Assembly: GCA_036350795.1 (NCBI GenBank)
Contig: JAZBNV010000046.1
Coordinates: 5,687-69,686 of the forward strand
Direction of reading: 5' to 3'
DNA: 64,000 nucleotides
Origin: JAUVKT01 sp036350795
GTDB taxonomy: Bacteria > Bacteroidota > Bacteroidia > Bacteroidales > VadinHA17
The notes under the pieces are model-generated. The model worked only from the letters and a program-made list of their open reading frames with translations, did no database searches and was not told where the DNA came from. Position 1 is the first letter of the stretch. Every line of letters starts with the position of its first letter. The position numbers and the translations under genes are program-made. Shown here in pieces: positions 25,624-34,269 of this stretch.

Positions 25624-27252
25624 TTACAGCTGTTTTTCTGCAAATAATGAAGTAAACTCAAACTTTATGCCATCAAACAGCCCCTTGTCCCCCAGCTTTA
25701 ATTCAGGAATTACCAGCAGGGCCATAAATGACAGGGTCATAAAAGGTGCCTTTAAATGACTTCCCATATCTTTCACTTTATCAGATAATTCAAGGTATTG
25801 AGAAGCAATTGTTCCACATGGAACATCCGTCATTATACCTGCCACAGGAAGGCCAAGTATACTGGTTTCGCCATCAGAAACAACAGACAATCCTCCTTTC
25901 AATTCAACTAAGGCATTTATGGCCTTTACAATTGAGTTGTCTTCTGTCCCCACTGCAATAATATTATGACTGTCGTGCGCTACTGAGCTTGCAAAGGCAC
26001 CTTTTTTAAGTTGAAACCCCTTCACAAAACCAACCACCGGTGGTCTGTCGTGGTATCGATCCTTAACCACAATCTTTAATATATCCTCCCCAACCGATGC
26101 TTCAAGGATATTTTTGTCGCTCCACTTATATCTCTTTTCGCGGGTCAGAAGTTCCCCGTCCTCTACTTCAATTACCCTCACTAATTTGTGCTGGTTCCTG
26201 ACACTTATTTCCTTGCCTTTTATAACTGAACAGTTAAACTTATTCTTATGCACCAGGGCAGGTGCAGAAAAATTAACTTTGCCTTGCTTATAAACCATGT
26301 TTCCTTCTATCCAGGTTTCCAGCACATTTATTTCCTTAAGATTGTCCACAACAATAAAATCAGCCGGATCTCCTGCCCTCAGCAGTCCTACATCCAGCTT
26401 ATAATGAAGAACCGGGTTAAGGCTTGCCGCCCTTATTACATCAAAAAAATCATAATCCTTACCAAGCAGGTCTTTTACAGGTCCGTTTATATGCCTTTCC
26501 TGAAGCATCTCGGGGTGTATATCATCACAGCATAACATCAGGCTCCCCGGATAATCTTTAAAAAGCGGGGCCAGTGCCTCCAGGTTGCGGGCAGCACTGC
26601 CTTCCCGTATTAATATCTTCATCCCCCGTTTAAGCTTTTCTTTCGCCTCTTCAAAATCAGATGCCTCATGATCTGTAGAAATGCCTGCATCAATATAGGC
26701 CCTTAATTCTTTACCCCTCAAACCTGGGGCATGTCCGTCTACCATCTTACCACTTTTCCTCGCATATTCCAGCTTCTTTGTCACTTCTGCATCTTTATTG
26801 ATTACACCCGGATAATTCATCATCTCAGCAAGAAAATATATATCATTATCAGCCAGCAATTCTTTAATATCGGCAGAATCGAGAACAGCACCAGACGACT
26901 CAAAAGGGGTTGCAGGCACACATGAAGGTGCTCCAAAATAAAACTTGAATGGCACCGATTTACCAGAGTTTACCATAAAAACCACTCCCTCCTTTCCCAG
27001 TACATTTGCTATCTCATGCGGATCTGAAACTACAGCAACAGTACCATGCCTGACTGCCACAACAGCAAACTCTGAAGGCACCAGCATAGAGCTTTCAATA
27101 TGAACATGTGAATCAATAAATCCAGGCATTATATAGCAGGATTGTTCTTCATCTATCCTGACCACAGATACTATTCTGCCGCCTTCAACCAGGACTTCTG
27201 CAGGATATATCTCTCTTGAAAATACATCTATATAATTTCCTTTTTTTTTCAT
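25624..27252 (-). CDS. ade: adenine deaminase
   Basis: About 542 residues from ATG 27252. The frame continues to 27303, but that extension is written by a parS-like palindrome and lacks homology. An amidohydrolase that turns adenine into hypoxanthine and ammonia. GFIDSHVHIESSML near residue 52 supplies the metal ligands of the first half, VSDPHEIANVLG near 85, VDGHAPGL near 180, and STDHEA near 200. The C-terminal domain carries FASSVAHDSHNIIAVG near 410 and a DVPCGTIA stretch whose DNA is another parS-like site. It lies between uvrC and mnmG. The full set of metal ligands appears present. Confidence 0.9.
   Translation of the reverse strand: MKKKGNYIDVFSREIYPAEVLVEGGRIVSVVRIDEEQSCYIMPGFIDSHVHIESSMLVPSEFAVVAVRHGTVAVVSDPHEIANVLGKEGVVFMVNSGKSVPFKFYFGAPSCVPATPFESSGAVLDSADIKELLADNDIYFLAEMMNYPGVINKDAEVTKKLEYARKSGKMVDGHAPGLRGKELRAYIDAGISTDHEASDFEEAKEKLKRGMKILIREGSAARNLEALAPLFKDYPGSLMLCCDDIHPEMLQERHINGPVKDLLGKDYDFFDVIRAASLNPVLHYKLDVGLLRAGDPADFIVVDNLKEINVLETWIEGNMVYKQGKVNFSAPALVHKNKFNCSVIKGKEISVRNQHKLVRVIEVEDGELLTREKRYKWSDKNILEASVGEDILKIVVKDRYHDRPPVVGFVKGFQLKKGAFASSVAHDSHNIIAVGTEDNSIVKAINALVELKGGLSVVSDGETSILGLPVAGIMTDVPCGTIASQYLELSDKVKDMGSHLKAPFMTLSFMALLVIPELKLGDKGLFDGIKFEFTSLFAEKQL
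25810..25825. promoter_or_regulatory. parS-like ParB binding site (inside adenine deaminase gene)
   Basis: TGTTCCACATGGAACA matches the consensus TGTTnCACGTGnAACA at all but one position (A for G at the ninth base). It lies in coding sequence, which is common for chromosomal parS sites. Confidence 0.6.
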
Positions 27253-27273
27253 AAAAAGATAAATTAGAAAATT

Positions 27274-27289
27274 TGTTCCACGTGGAACC
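27274..27289. promoter_or_regulatory. parS-like ParB binding site (upstream of adenine deaminase)
   Basis: TGTTCCACGTGGAACC contains the perfect 14-base palindrome GTTCCACGTGGAAC and differs from parS only in the last base. It is 22 bases upstream of the likely ade start and 1.46 kb from the second site. Together they suggest a ParABS centromere region. Confidence 0.75.
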
Positions 27290-27429
27290 ATGAAAATAAA
27301 CACTTATCAACATTAAGATATGAAAAATCTGCGTTTATAAACAGTTAATCCTGTTATCGCATTTTATTATGGACTCTGTAAAATATATATCCTATTCCAG
27401 CTAATCCATTATAATAAGCTGAAATACTA

Positions 27430-29319
27430 TCATCTCCCCAGGTACATTAACAATACTGCTACATCGCTTGGCGATACACCACTGATTCTGCTGGCCATCC
27501 CTATTGTTGCAGGTCTGAATTTTTCGAGCTTCTGTCTTCCCTCAGTAGATATTGATTTTAACTCCTCATAACTTATATCTTCAGGGAGTTTTAAATCGTT
27601 AAGGCGTTTTATTTTATCTGCCACATTTCTCTCTCGGTCTATATATCCCTGGTACTTTATTCCAATTTCCACCGATTCAAGAATTTCAGCCTTTCTGCTT
27701 CCCAGTGCCTCCATCAGCTCACGGCCCCTCTTACTTATTGTAAGCAACTCCTCCAGGCTTAATTGGGGTCGTCCTGCCAGATTTTCAATACTTGCACCGT
27801 GCTTAAGTTCGCTCGTACCTTTCTCCAACAATAAATCTTTTACCTGGTCAGGTTTATATTTTATCTCCTTAAGCTCATTTCTTAGCCTTTTTACCATCTC
27901 CTTCTTTTCTATAAACCTCTTCTCCCGTTCGCTGTCAATCAGCCCGATCTCTTTCCCGACCGGGGTTAACCTTTCATCAGCATTATCCTGTCTGAGAAGG
28001 ATTCTGTATTCGGCCCTCGAAGTAAACATCCTGTAAGGCTCATCCACTCCCTTTGTGACCAGGTCGTCGATTAATACACCAATATATGCTTCGTCTCTTT
28101 TAAAAATAACACTTTCTTCGCCTCTTATCTTTCTTACCGCATTTATTCCGGCAATTAATCCCTGTGCCCCGGCTTCTTCATATCCGGTTGTACCATTAAT
28201 CTGTCCGGCGAAATAAAGGTTCTCTATTCTTTTTGTTTCAAGTGTCTGCTTTAACTGCGTGGGCTGAAAGAAGTCATATTCGATTGCATAACCCGGTCTG
28301 TAAATAGCAACATTCTCAAGTCCCGGAATTTTCCTTAAAGCCTTCAACTGAGTCTCAAGCGGCAGGCTTGATGCATAGCCATTTATATAATATTCGTTTG
28401 TATCCCAGCCTTCGGGTTCAATAAACAACTGATGTGTTTCCTTATCAGCAAAAGTCACTATTTTATCTTCGATACTAGGACAATACCTTGGGCCGATACC
28501 TTTAATCATACCCTGGTATAATGGACTATGCTTTAAGCCTTCCCTGAGTAAATCATGTACTTCCCTGTTTGTATGTACTATATAGCAGCTTCTTTCATCG
28601 TTAATTTCAATTCTATCATGCAGGTACGAAAAACATCTTCCCTCGGCATCACCTTTTTGTTCTGTCATCCTGCCGAAGTCAATTGTTCTTCCGTCTAACC
28701 TGGCACTGGTTCCGGTTTTCATTCGTTCTACCTCAAAGCCAAACTCCCTTAATTGCTCGCTTATTCCTTTCGACGATTCATCTCCGGATCGTCCGCCTTC
28801 AGAGGTACTAAAACCCACATACATCAAACCGTTCAAAAAGGTACCGCTGGCTATAATTACAGCAGATGCCTTAATCCTGGTTCCAAAACTGGTTTCCACA
28901 CCCTCAATCTTTCCACCTTCAACTATAAGCTTAGTTGCGCGTTCCTGCCACATATACAGATTATCCCTGTTTTCGAGCAATATTCTCCATTCCCGGCTAA
29001 ACAGGTCTCTGTCACATTGTGCCCTGGGACTCCACATTGCGGGTCCTTTTGACCTGTTAAGCATTCTGAATTGTATCATACTTCTGTCTGTTACAATTCC
29101 AGAAGCTCCTCCCAGCGCATCAATCTCCCTTATAATCTGTCCCTTTGCTATACCTCCCATGGCCGGGTTGCACGACATCTGTCCCAGTTTCGTCATGTCC
29201 ATCGTAATCAGAACTGTCTTCATACCCATCCCTGCCGATGCATAAGCAGCCTCACAACCTGCATGACCACCACCTATTACTGCAACATCATACTCAAAAT
29301 GCATTTCTGTATTCTTCAA
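27430..29319 (-). CDS. mnmG: tRNA uridine-34 carboxymethylaminomethyl modification enzyme MnmG
   Basis: 629 residues, full length. With MnmE it installs the cmnm5 group on the wobble uridine of several tRNAs. The FAD site VAVIGGGHAGCEAAYASA is at about 11-28. CNPAMGGIAKGQIIREIDALGG near 50 and AGQINGTTGYEEAAGQG-like text near 370 (here GYEEAGAQGLIAGINA) are family signatures, and the C-terminal helical domain ends RISGVSPSDVAVLLMYLGR. The start at 29319 overlaps ybeY by 26 bases; an ATG at 29304 is the alternative. The 126 bases between this gene and ade are AT-rich and show no gene. Confidence 0.97.
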   Translation of the reverse strand: MKNTEMHFEYDVAVIGGGHAGCEAAYASAGMGMKTVLITMDMTKLGQMSCNPAMGGIAKGQIIREIDALGGASGIVTDRSMIQFRMLNRSKGPAMWSPRAQCDRDLFSREWRILLENRDNLYMWQERATKLIVEGGKIEGVETSFGTRIKASAVIIASGTFLNGLMYVGFSTSEGGRSGDESSKGISEQLREFGFEVERMKTGTSARLDGRTIDFGRMTEQKGDAEGRCFSYLHDRIEINDERSCYIVHTNREVHDLLREGLKHSPLYQGMIKGIGPRYCPSIEDKIVTFADKETHQLFIEPEGWDTNEYYINGYASSLPLETQLKALRKIPGLENVAIYRPGYAIEYDFFQPTQLKQTLETKRIENLYFAGQINGTTGYEEAGAQGLIAGINAVRKIRGEESVIFKRDEAYIGVLIDDLVTKGVDEPYRMFTSRAEYRILLRQDNADERLTPVGKEIGLIDSEREKRFIEKKEMVKRLRNELKEIKYKPDQVKDLLLEKGTSELKHGASIENLAGRPQLSLEELLTISKRGRELMEALGSRKAEILESVEIGIKYQGYIDRERNVADKIKRLNDLKLPEDISYEELKSISTEGRQKLEKFRPATIGMASRISGVSPSDVAVLLMYLGR

Positions 29320-29728
29320 GATACTTATCCTCCAGTTTTCTCATAATTTCTATTTCACCTTCGCTCTTATCGTCAAATCCCAATAAATGCAGGACGCCAT
29401 GAAGAAGAACCCTTCTTATTTCTTCTGTAAAAGCAATATCAATATTAGTTGCATTAAGCTTAACCGTATCATAACCAATATATATTTCTCCATTAACTAT
29501 TTCATTTTCTGAATAGTTAAAAGATATAACATCAGTATAATAATCATGTTCAAGGAATTCACTGTTAATTGCCCTTATTTCTTCATCATTTAGCAAAAAG
29601 AATGAAATAGTACCGGTAATTTTCGAGTTAGACCTGATTACTCCTTCCAGCCACCTCTTTAAGCTGCCTGTATTTCTTAACCTGTAGTTCGGATACTGAT
29701 AGTGAAATGAAATTTTCACGTTATGCAA
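29294..29728 (-). CDS. ybeY: endoribonuclease YbeY
   Basis: 144 residues; single-strand RNase for 16S rRNA 3' maturation and ribosome quality control. HDYYTDVISFNYSENEIVNGEIYIGYDTVK is the conserved middle. The zinc motif reads HGVLHLLGFDDKSEGE near 108, so the third position usually filled by His in HGxLHLxGYDH is Asp here. Bacteroidota homologues commonly vary there. It overlaps both neighbours (8 bases with the ATPase gene, up to 26 with mnmG), consistent with translational coupling. Confidence 0.92.
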   Translation of the reverse strand: MHNVKISFHYQYPNYRLRNTGSLKRWLEGVIRSNSKITGTISFFLLNDEEIRAINSEFLEHDYYTDVISFNYSENEIVNGEIYIGYDTVKLNATNIDIAFTEEIRRVLLHGVLHLLGFDDKSEGEIEIMRKLEDKYLEEYRNAF

Positions 29729-30119
29729 TATTAAAAACCATTCTCACCTGGTTTCCACTGCTGTTGAATTCTATATTGTCAGCAAGATTAGTCATAAGAT
29801 AAACACCTCTTCCATGCAGATTCTCAATATTTGACGGAGCTGTTGGGTCAGGTATAAGTTCAGGATTAAAACCCTTGCCTTCGTCTTCGACAGTAACCAT
29901 CAGCCTGCTTTCCTGTATTGTAAAATTTACGCTTACAAACTTGGTATTGTCTGTTTTGTTTCCATGAATTATAGCATTATTAACAGCCTCCATCGTTGCC
30001 ACCAGGATCTTCCCGTAGGCTTCCCTGTTAATTTTTAACTCACTCGATAGTTCGTCAATTAATGCTTCAATTTTCCTTATGTTCGAAATCTCGGATTGTA
30101 TGTCAATTTTTCTTTTCAT
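29721..30119 (-). CDS. RsbW-like anti-sigma-factor type ATPase
   Basis: 132 residues, a single GHKL ATPase domain. The N-box is ATMEAVNNAIIHGNK near residue 43, G1 is VEDEGKGFNP near 77, and G2 is NLHGRGVYLMTNLAD near 100. The closest known role is that of anti-sigma factors or switch kinases such as RsbW/SpoIIAB, but no anti-anti-sigma or sigma gene is adjacent. It sits inside the conserved envC-ybeY-mnmG run in this phylum. The partner is unknown. Confidence 0.85.
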   Translation of the reverse strand: MKRKIDIQSEISNIRKIEALIDELSSELKINREAYGKILVATMEAVNNAIIHGNKTDNTKFVSVNFTIQESRLMVTVEDEGKGFNPELIPDPTAPSNIENLHGRGVYLMTNLADNIEFNSSGNQVRMVFNIA

Positions 30120-30175
30120 CAGGAACTTCTATATCCTTTGTTTATACTCAATTTATCGCTGAAAAGTTTCAGATT

Positions 30176-31354
30176 CTATTGCTTTTTTGCCAGCCAGATT
30201 TCAGGGTTTTGTTTATCCTTTTCCTTGTAAACCATAAATTTCAGAATACTCTTATTTCCCTCACTTTTATCGAGGTATACATCGCCTAAATTCTGCTTTG
30301 TTATTACACGATCACCTGGCTTAACCGTAACATTTACAATATTCTGATATACAGACAGGTACTCTCCATGCCGTATAATTACCGCCATATTGCCGCCTGA
30401 GATTCCAAAAACACTTACTACTGTTCCATTAAAAACCGTCCGTGCTTTTTGTGCAGTACCACTGGTAATCTCAATCCCTATATTATCAATCTTGGTGCCC
30501 TTAAAAACCGGATGATCCTGTACCCCGAATTTACTTGTAATAATACCACGCTCCACTGGCCACGGAAGTCTTCCCATGTTCTTTTCAAAATCATCTCCAA
30601 CAATTTTATCGTCAGGCGAAAGTTCTGACAGCTCTCTTCTCTTTCTTTCTTCCTCAATTACCCTTCCAATTTCCTTTTCTATCTCCTCTGCCATTTTCCT
30701 TTTATCTCTCAACTCATTCCGTAACTGCCGTTGCTTACTTGAAAGCCTGTTTACAAGACCTCTCTGGCTTCTCTGCTCTTTCTGGAGAGTAACTTTCTGA
30801 TTTTCCTCCTTTTCGCGTAAAACTTCTATTTCCTTCAAATAGCTTTCCTGTTTTTCGATAGTATTCTGTATTTCTTCCTTAAGCTCTATAATTAACTCGG
30901 CTTCCATTCTTCGGTATCTTGCTACCTGCTGCAGGTACCTGAGCCTCTTATAGCCCTGGTTAAGATCGCGTGCGCTGAAAATATACATAAAATCAGGTTG
31001 TCCCTTACTTTCTTTTTGTGCATGCAATATAGCCTTTTCATACTCTTCTATCAGCTTATCCAGATCTTCCTGCATAAGCTGAATAGACAGATCATTTAAC
31101 TCTATCCTGTATAGTACCAGGTCTATTTCCTCCTTTAAGCTGCTCAGTACATTCTCCCTTAGCCTTAGTTTACTATTAATCATATTAAGAGACTGAATAC
31201 CTTCATTTGTTTGGTTTTCGGTGTCTTTTAGCAGTTTATCCACATACTCAATATCAGCCAGGGCCTTTTCGCGTTGCGCATTGAGATCTGCAAGCGACTG
31301 CGATCTGGCACAAACAGATAAAAATGAAAATATTATAAACAGAACAATCCTCAT
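30176..31354 (-). CDS. EnvC-like murein hydrolase activator (degenerate M23 domain)
   Basis: 392 residues. Signal peptide MRIVLFIIFSFLSVCARSQ, then two long coiled coils (about 20-115 and 150-235), then a C-terminal LytM/M23 domain. In that domain the zinc ligands are not all kept: the HxxxD region reads DHPVFKGTKIDNIG, and the HxH near the end is replaced by ILKFMVYK. This is as in EnvC, which activates amidases and is not itself a peptidase. It would act at the division septum in the periplasm. Its start overlaps the DUF4292 stop by 4 bases (ATGA). Confidence 0.87.
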   Translation of the reverse strand: MRIVLFIIFSFLSVCARSQSLADLNAQREKALADIEYVDKLLKDTENQTNEGIQSLNMINSKLRLRENVLSSLKEEIDLVLYRIELNDLSIQLMQEDLDKLIEEYEKAILHAQKESKGQPDFMYIFSARDLNQGYKRLRYLQQVARYRRMEAELIIELKEEIQNTIEKQESYLKEIEVLREKEENQKVTLQKEQRSQRGLVNRLSSKQRQLRNELRDKRKMAEEIEKEIGRVIEEERKRRELSELSPDDKIVGDDFEKNMGRLPWPVERGIITSKFGVQDHPVFKGTKIDNIGIEITSGTAQKARTVFNGTVVSVFGISGGNMAVIIRHGEYLSVYQNIVNVTVKPGDRVITKQNLGDVYLDKSEGNKSILKFMVYKEKDKQNPEIWLAKKQ

Positions 31355-32118
31355 TTTATAATTCTGTATTCATTTACCCTTCCGGTTTCAAACATCATAT
31401 TCTTATTCTTTCCAAACCTTATATTGGAATACTCCAGTTCGATGTCTATATCCCTGTTAATATTTTTAATATTTATAAGGCACGGCACAAAGAAATCATT
31501 AAATCTCTGTAATGCACTAAAATTAATAATAGTTGTATCATTATTAAAGCCATATACAGAAACCTCCTTCAGTTTAGCATCACGTCCGCTTACAATAAAT
31601 TCAAAGCTTGTATTTTCTCTATTTAAATTATATATCCTGATATCAGAATCATTACTGTCACTTTCCGTCCCGAAACTGAACTCCGGTAAATCGCCCCACA
31701 ACAGATCTGTCAAAGAGGCATCAAGTTCAAATTTACCAAGCATATAGTCAGTACTCTGCATGTAAAGTACACTATTAATCCTGTCATATATTTTTAAGCT
31801 GTCGGCATCCATATATGCCCTTGCAATCTCGATGCCGGCAAGGGATCTGATACTGACAAGCACCTTCCCATCAGATGAATGCTTAATAAATCCACTGGCA
31901 TTCTTACTAACATTTTCGTCCTTATATTTAAGCCGGAATCTGCTAATAATGAAGTCCTTATCACCAATATTATTTCGCAACGTAAGCCCGACAAGATCAT
32001 CCCCTCCTAAGCTTACAGGCCTTCTTTCTTTCTCTTTTGCTATTCTGCGGGAGCCAGAACAGGATGCAATCGAAACAAACAAAAACACAATTAATAAATA
32101 TTTTCCTACTTTATACAT
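31351..32118 (-). CDS. DUF4292-type lipoprotein
   Basis: 255 residues. Lipoprotein signal YLLIVFLFVSIASC with Cys at 20. The mature part is beta-rich (KVLVSIRSLAGIEIARAYMDADSLKIYDR near 90-120, DLLWGDLP near 142) and resembles the LolB/LolA half-barrel lipoprotein group to which DUF4292 has been compared. I recognise it mainly by its place between TPR and EnvC genes and by this pattern. A role in outer-membrane lipoprotein handling is a guess. It overlaps the upstream TPR gene by 13 bases. Confidence 0.75.
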   Translation of the reverse strand: MYKVGKYLLIVFLFVSIASCSGSRRIAKEKERRPVSLGGDDLVGLTLRNNIGDKDFIISRFRLKYKDENVSKNASGFIKHSSDGKVLVSIRSLAGIEIARAYMDADSLKIYDRINSVLYMQSTDYMLGKFELDASLTDLLWGDLPEFSFGTESDSNDSDIRIYNLNRENTSFEFIVSGRDAKLKEVSVYGFNNDTTIINFSALQRFNDFFVPCLINIKNINRDIDIELEYSNIRFGKNKNMMFETGRVNEYRIIK

Positions 32119-33824
32119 TTTTCTATCTCATCTGATAAATATTCTTTCGAAGCGTCCATTTCCAGTGCTTTTTTCCATGCATTAACCGCTTTATCACATT
32201 TACCTCTTTTCCTCTTTATATATCCGTAGTGTTCCCAGAGTTCAGGATCATTAATCTGATTCTTTTCATACATATTATCCATTACTTTCTCGGCTTTGCC
32301 CGTCCTTCCAAGTTTATACAGTACCCATGCGTAGGTATCGAGGTAAGTTGGATTGCTTTCTATGCTTATACATTTTTCTATTAATGAAAGGCTTTTCTTA
32401 AGATCATAGTCTTTCTCGGCCATAAAATATGCGTAATTATTTAATATAAGCGGATCTGAAGGATTATATTCAAGGGCCTTGTCAAACTTTTCAAAGGCCT
32501 CCAGCCACTTGCCCTGACGGTAAAAAATATCGGCTTCGAGCGACAGAATCTGGACCATGTATTCTGCATTTTCGTTAACAAGAATCCTAACCTTCTTCAA
32601 TTCGTTAATCGCCAGTTCGTACTCACCTTTGTCAGTAGCTGCAAAAGCCAGCATCAGCTTTGGGACGGGTATCATATTAAACAGACTCGCTGCTTTCCTG
32701 GCACTATCATAAAGTGCTTTTGTGTCCTGCATTTCATTGTGCAGGAACAATAGCTTTTCCCATATAAAATAATTTCCTTCATCGTAGGCGGTATATTCCT
32801 TCAGCACATTAATCGCATCTTCCTCTCTTCCGATCAGATCATATAGTTCAGCAAGTGCCAGAACAGCCGCAGGCTCATCCTTGTTATCGGCCCTGAGTAC
32901 CAGCACAGACATTATAAGTTCATTACTTTTAGATCTTACCAGGCTGGTATCGGTAAATATTTTACCCAGGAGATTAATCTTATCCTCAAAGCCCACATTT
33001 TCATTAATCAGTACTGTATTTAAGAAAAAGCTTACCTCATCATACTTCTTCTCTGCTAGGATAAAATCAAGGTAGGATAACTGTAAGAGTCCGTTAGCAG
33101 GATCTTCCTCAAATAATGATCTGTATATATCAATAGCTTTTTCATTATTACCTGTCGACCTGTAAAACTCGGCAAGGAGTCCCCTGTAATTAAGATTTCC
33201 GGGCTCTATACTTATTACTTCCAGGAGTAAATCCTCAGCCTTTTCCATCTGGTTCCGGGCCCGGTAAACATTTACAAGGGGAATCATTATCTCTGCGGTT
33301 TTACCATATCGCAGCATTAAATCCGTAAATATTTTCTCTGCCTCGTCAAGTTTCCCCGTTTCTGTATATATTGAACCCAGGTTAAACAGTATATCTTCTC
33401 TGTCCGGGTCGTTATTTATAAGCTCTTCATAGTACCAGGCTACAGAATCCGGCATATTGGCCTGGTAATAAAGAGCTGCGAGATTGCTTATATACCAGTT
33501 GTTTCGGGGATCTGCCTTATAGGCCTTCACTCCATATTTTCTCGCCTGCTCAAAATCACCCCTGGCAGCAGTTATCTGGGATATCTGGTAATAGGATGCA
33601 TCACTGGCCGGGTTCATTTTGGTGGCTTGTTCAAAATACTTCAGTGCATCTCCAAAATTTCCAAGCATCTTCTGCTTTAAGGCATCACTATACAAAAGAT
33701 TATATTGTGTTGTATCAAAACCCCTGGTGATAATAATACCCGGATTTGAAGGAATGCTTCTCTTACTACAGGCTGCCATAAGCAGCATGGCGGGTATAAT
33801 TATAATAAAATATATTTTCCTCAT
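32106..33824 (-). CDS. TPR-repeat lipoprotein
   Basis: About 572 residues from ATG 33824. The open frame starts 39 bases earlier inside dut. The signal MRKIYFIIIIPAMLLMAAC gives a lipoprotein Cys at 19. The rest is a superhelix of roughly 14 tetratricopeptide repeats, for instance GDALKYFEQATKMNPASDASYY and EKFDKALEYNPSDPLILNNYAY. Such proteins act as scaffolds; in this gene cluster the client may be envelope proteins encoded next to it. No enzymatic domain is present. The start is 2 bases past the dut stop. Confidence 0.88.
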   Translation of the reverse strand: MRKIYFIIIIPAMLLMAACSKRSIPSNPGIIITRGFDTTQYNLLYSDALKQKMLGNFGDALKYFEQATKMNPASDASYYQISQITAARGDFEQARKYGVKAYKADPRNNWYISNLAALYYQANMPDSVAWYYEELINNDPDREDILFNLGSIYTETGKLDEAEKIFTDLMLRYGKTAEIMIPLVNVYRARNQMEKAEDLLLEVISIEPGNLNYRGLLAEFYRSTGNNEKAIDIYRSLFEEDPANGLLQLSYLDFILAEKKYDEVSFFLNTVLINENVGFEDKINLLGKIFTDTSLVRSKSNELIMSVLVLRADNKDEPAAVLALAELYDLIGREEDAINVLKEYTAYDEGNYFIWEKLLFLHNEMQDTKALYDSARKAASLFNMIPVPKLMLAFAATDKGEYELAINELKKVRILVNENAEYMVQILSLEADIFYRQGKWLEAFEKFDKALEYNPSDPLILNNYAYFMAEKDYDLKKSLSLIEKCISIESNPTYLDTYAWVLYKLGRTGKAEKVMDNMYEKNQINDPELWEHYGYIKRKRGKCDKAVNAWKKALEMDASKEYLSDEIEKCIK

Positions 33825-33825
33825 T

Positions 33826-34269
33826 TTACTCTTTCCCTGTATGTCCGAACCCGCCAGGGCCACGGTTTGTTTTATCGAGCGAGTTCACGGTTTTCCATTC
33901 AATGCTTTCGTGCCTGGCAATTACCATCTGGCAGATTCTTTCGCCATCCTTAATTACAAATTCCTTATCAGACAGGTTTATAAGTATTATTTCTATTTCA
34001 CCCCTGTAGTCGGCGTCGATTGTTCCCGGTGAATTAACTGTGCTTATACCGCTCTCAAATGCAAGACCGCTCCGGGGGCGAATCTGTGCCTCATAGCCCT
34101 CTGGCAGCTGAATATACAAACCTGTACCGACGAGGGCCCTTTGCATGGGCTTAAGAACAATATCCTTTTCAATATTTGCCCTTAGATCCATTCCGGCCGA
34201 AAGCTCTGTAGAATATGCAGGATTATGATGCTTTGACCTGTTAACAATCTTTACTTTTAATCTATCCAT
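33826..34269 (-). CDS. dut: deoxyuridine triphosphatase
   Basis: 147 residues, normal length for the homotrimeric enzyme that turns dUTP into dUMP and pyrophosphate. All five motifs are readable: AGMDLRA (25-31), PRSGLAFESG (about 66), GTIDADYRGEI with the catalytic Asp (about 82-92), RICQMVIAR (about 111), and the C-terminal P-loop-like RGPGGFGHTG. It abuts the flippase gene with no gap and is followed at once by the TPR lipoprotein. Confidence 0.97.
   Translation of the reverse strand: MDRLKVKIVNRSKHHNPAYSTELSAGMDLRANIEKDIVLKPMQRALVGTGLYIQLPEGYEAQIRPRSGLAFESGISTVNSPGTIDADYRGEIEIILINLSDKEFVIKDGERICQMVIARHESIEWKTVNSLDKTNRGPGGFGHTGKE

Noticed and set aside
27253..27303. N-terminal extension of adenine deaminase starting at 27303
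   Set aside because: The extra residues (including VPRGT) are encoded by the parS-like palindrome and lack family similarity; ATG 27252 fits the family N-terminus.
31236..31244. Exact DnaA-box sequence TTATCCACA
   Set aside because: It lies inside the EnvC-like coding region and stands alone; one 9-mer is expected by chance in a window of this size. It does not by itself support an origin here.
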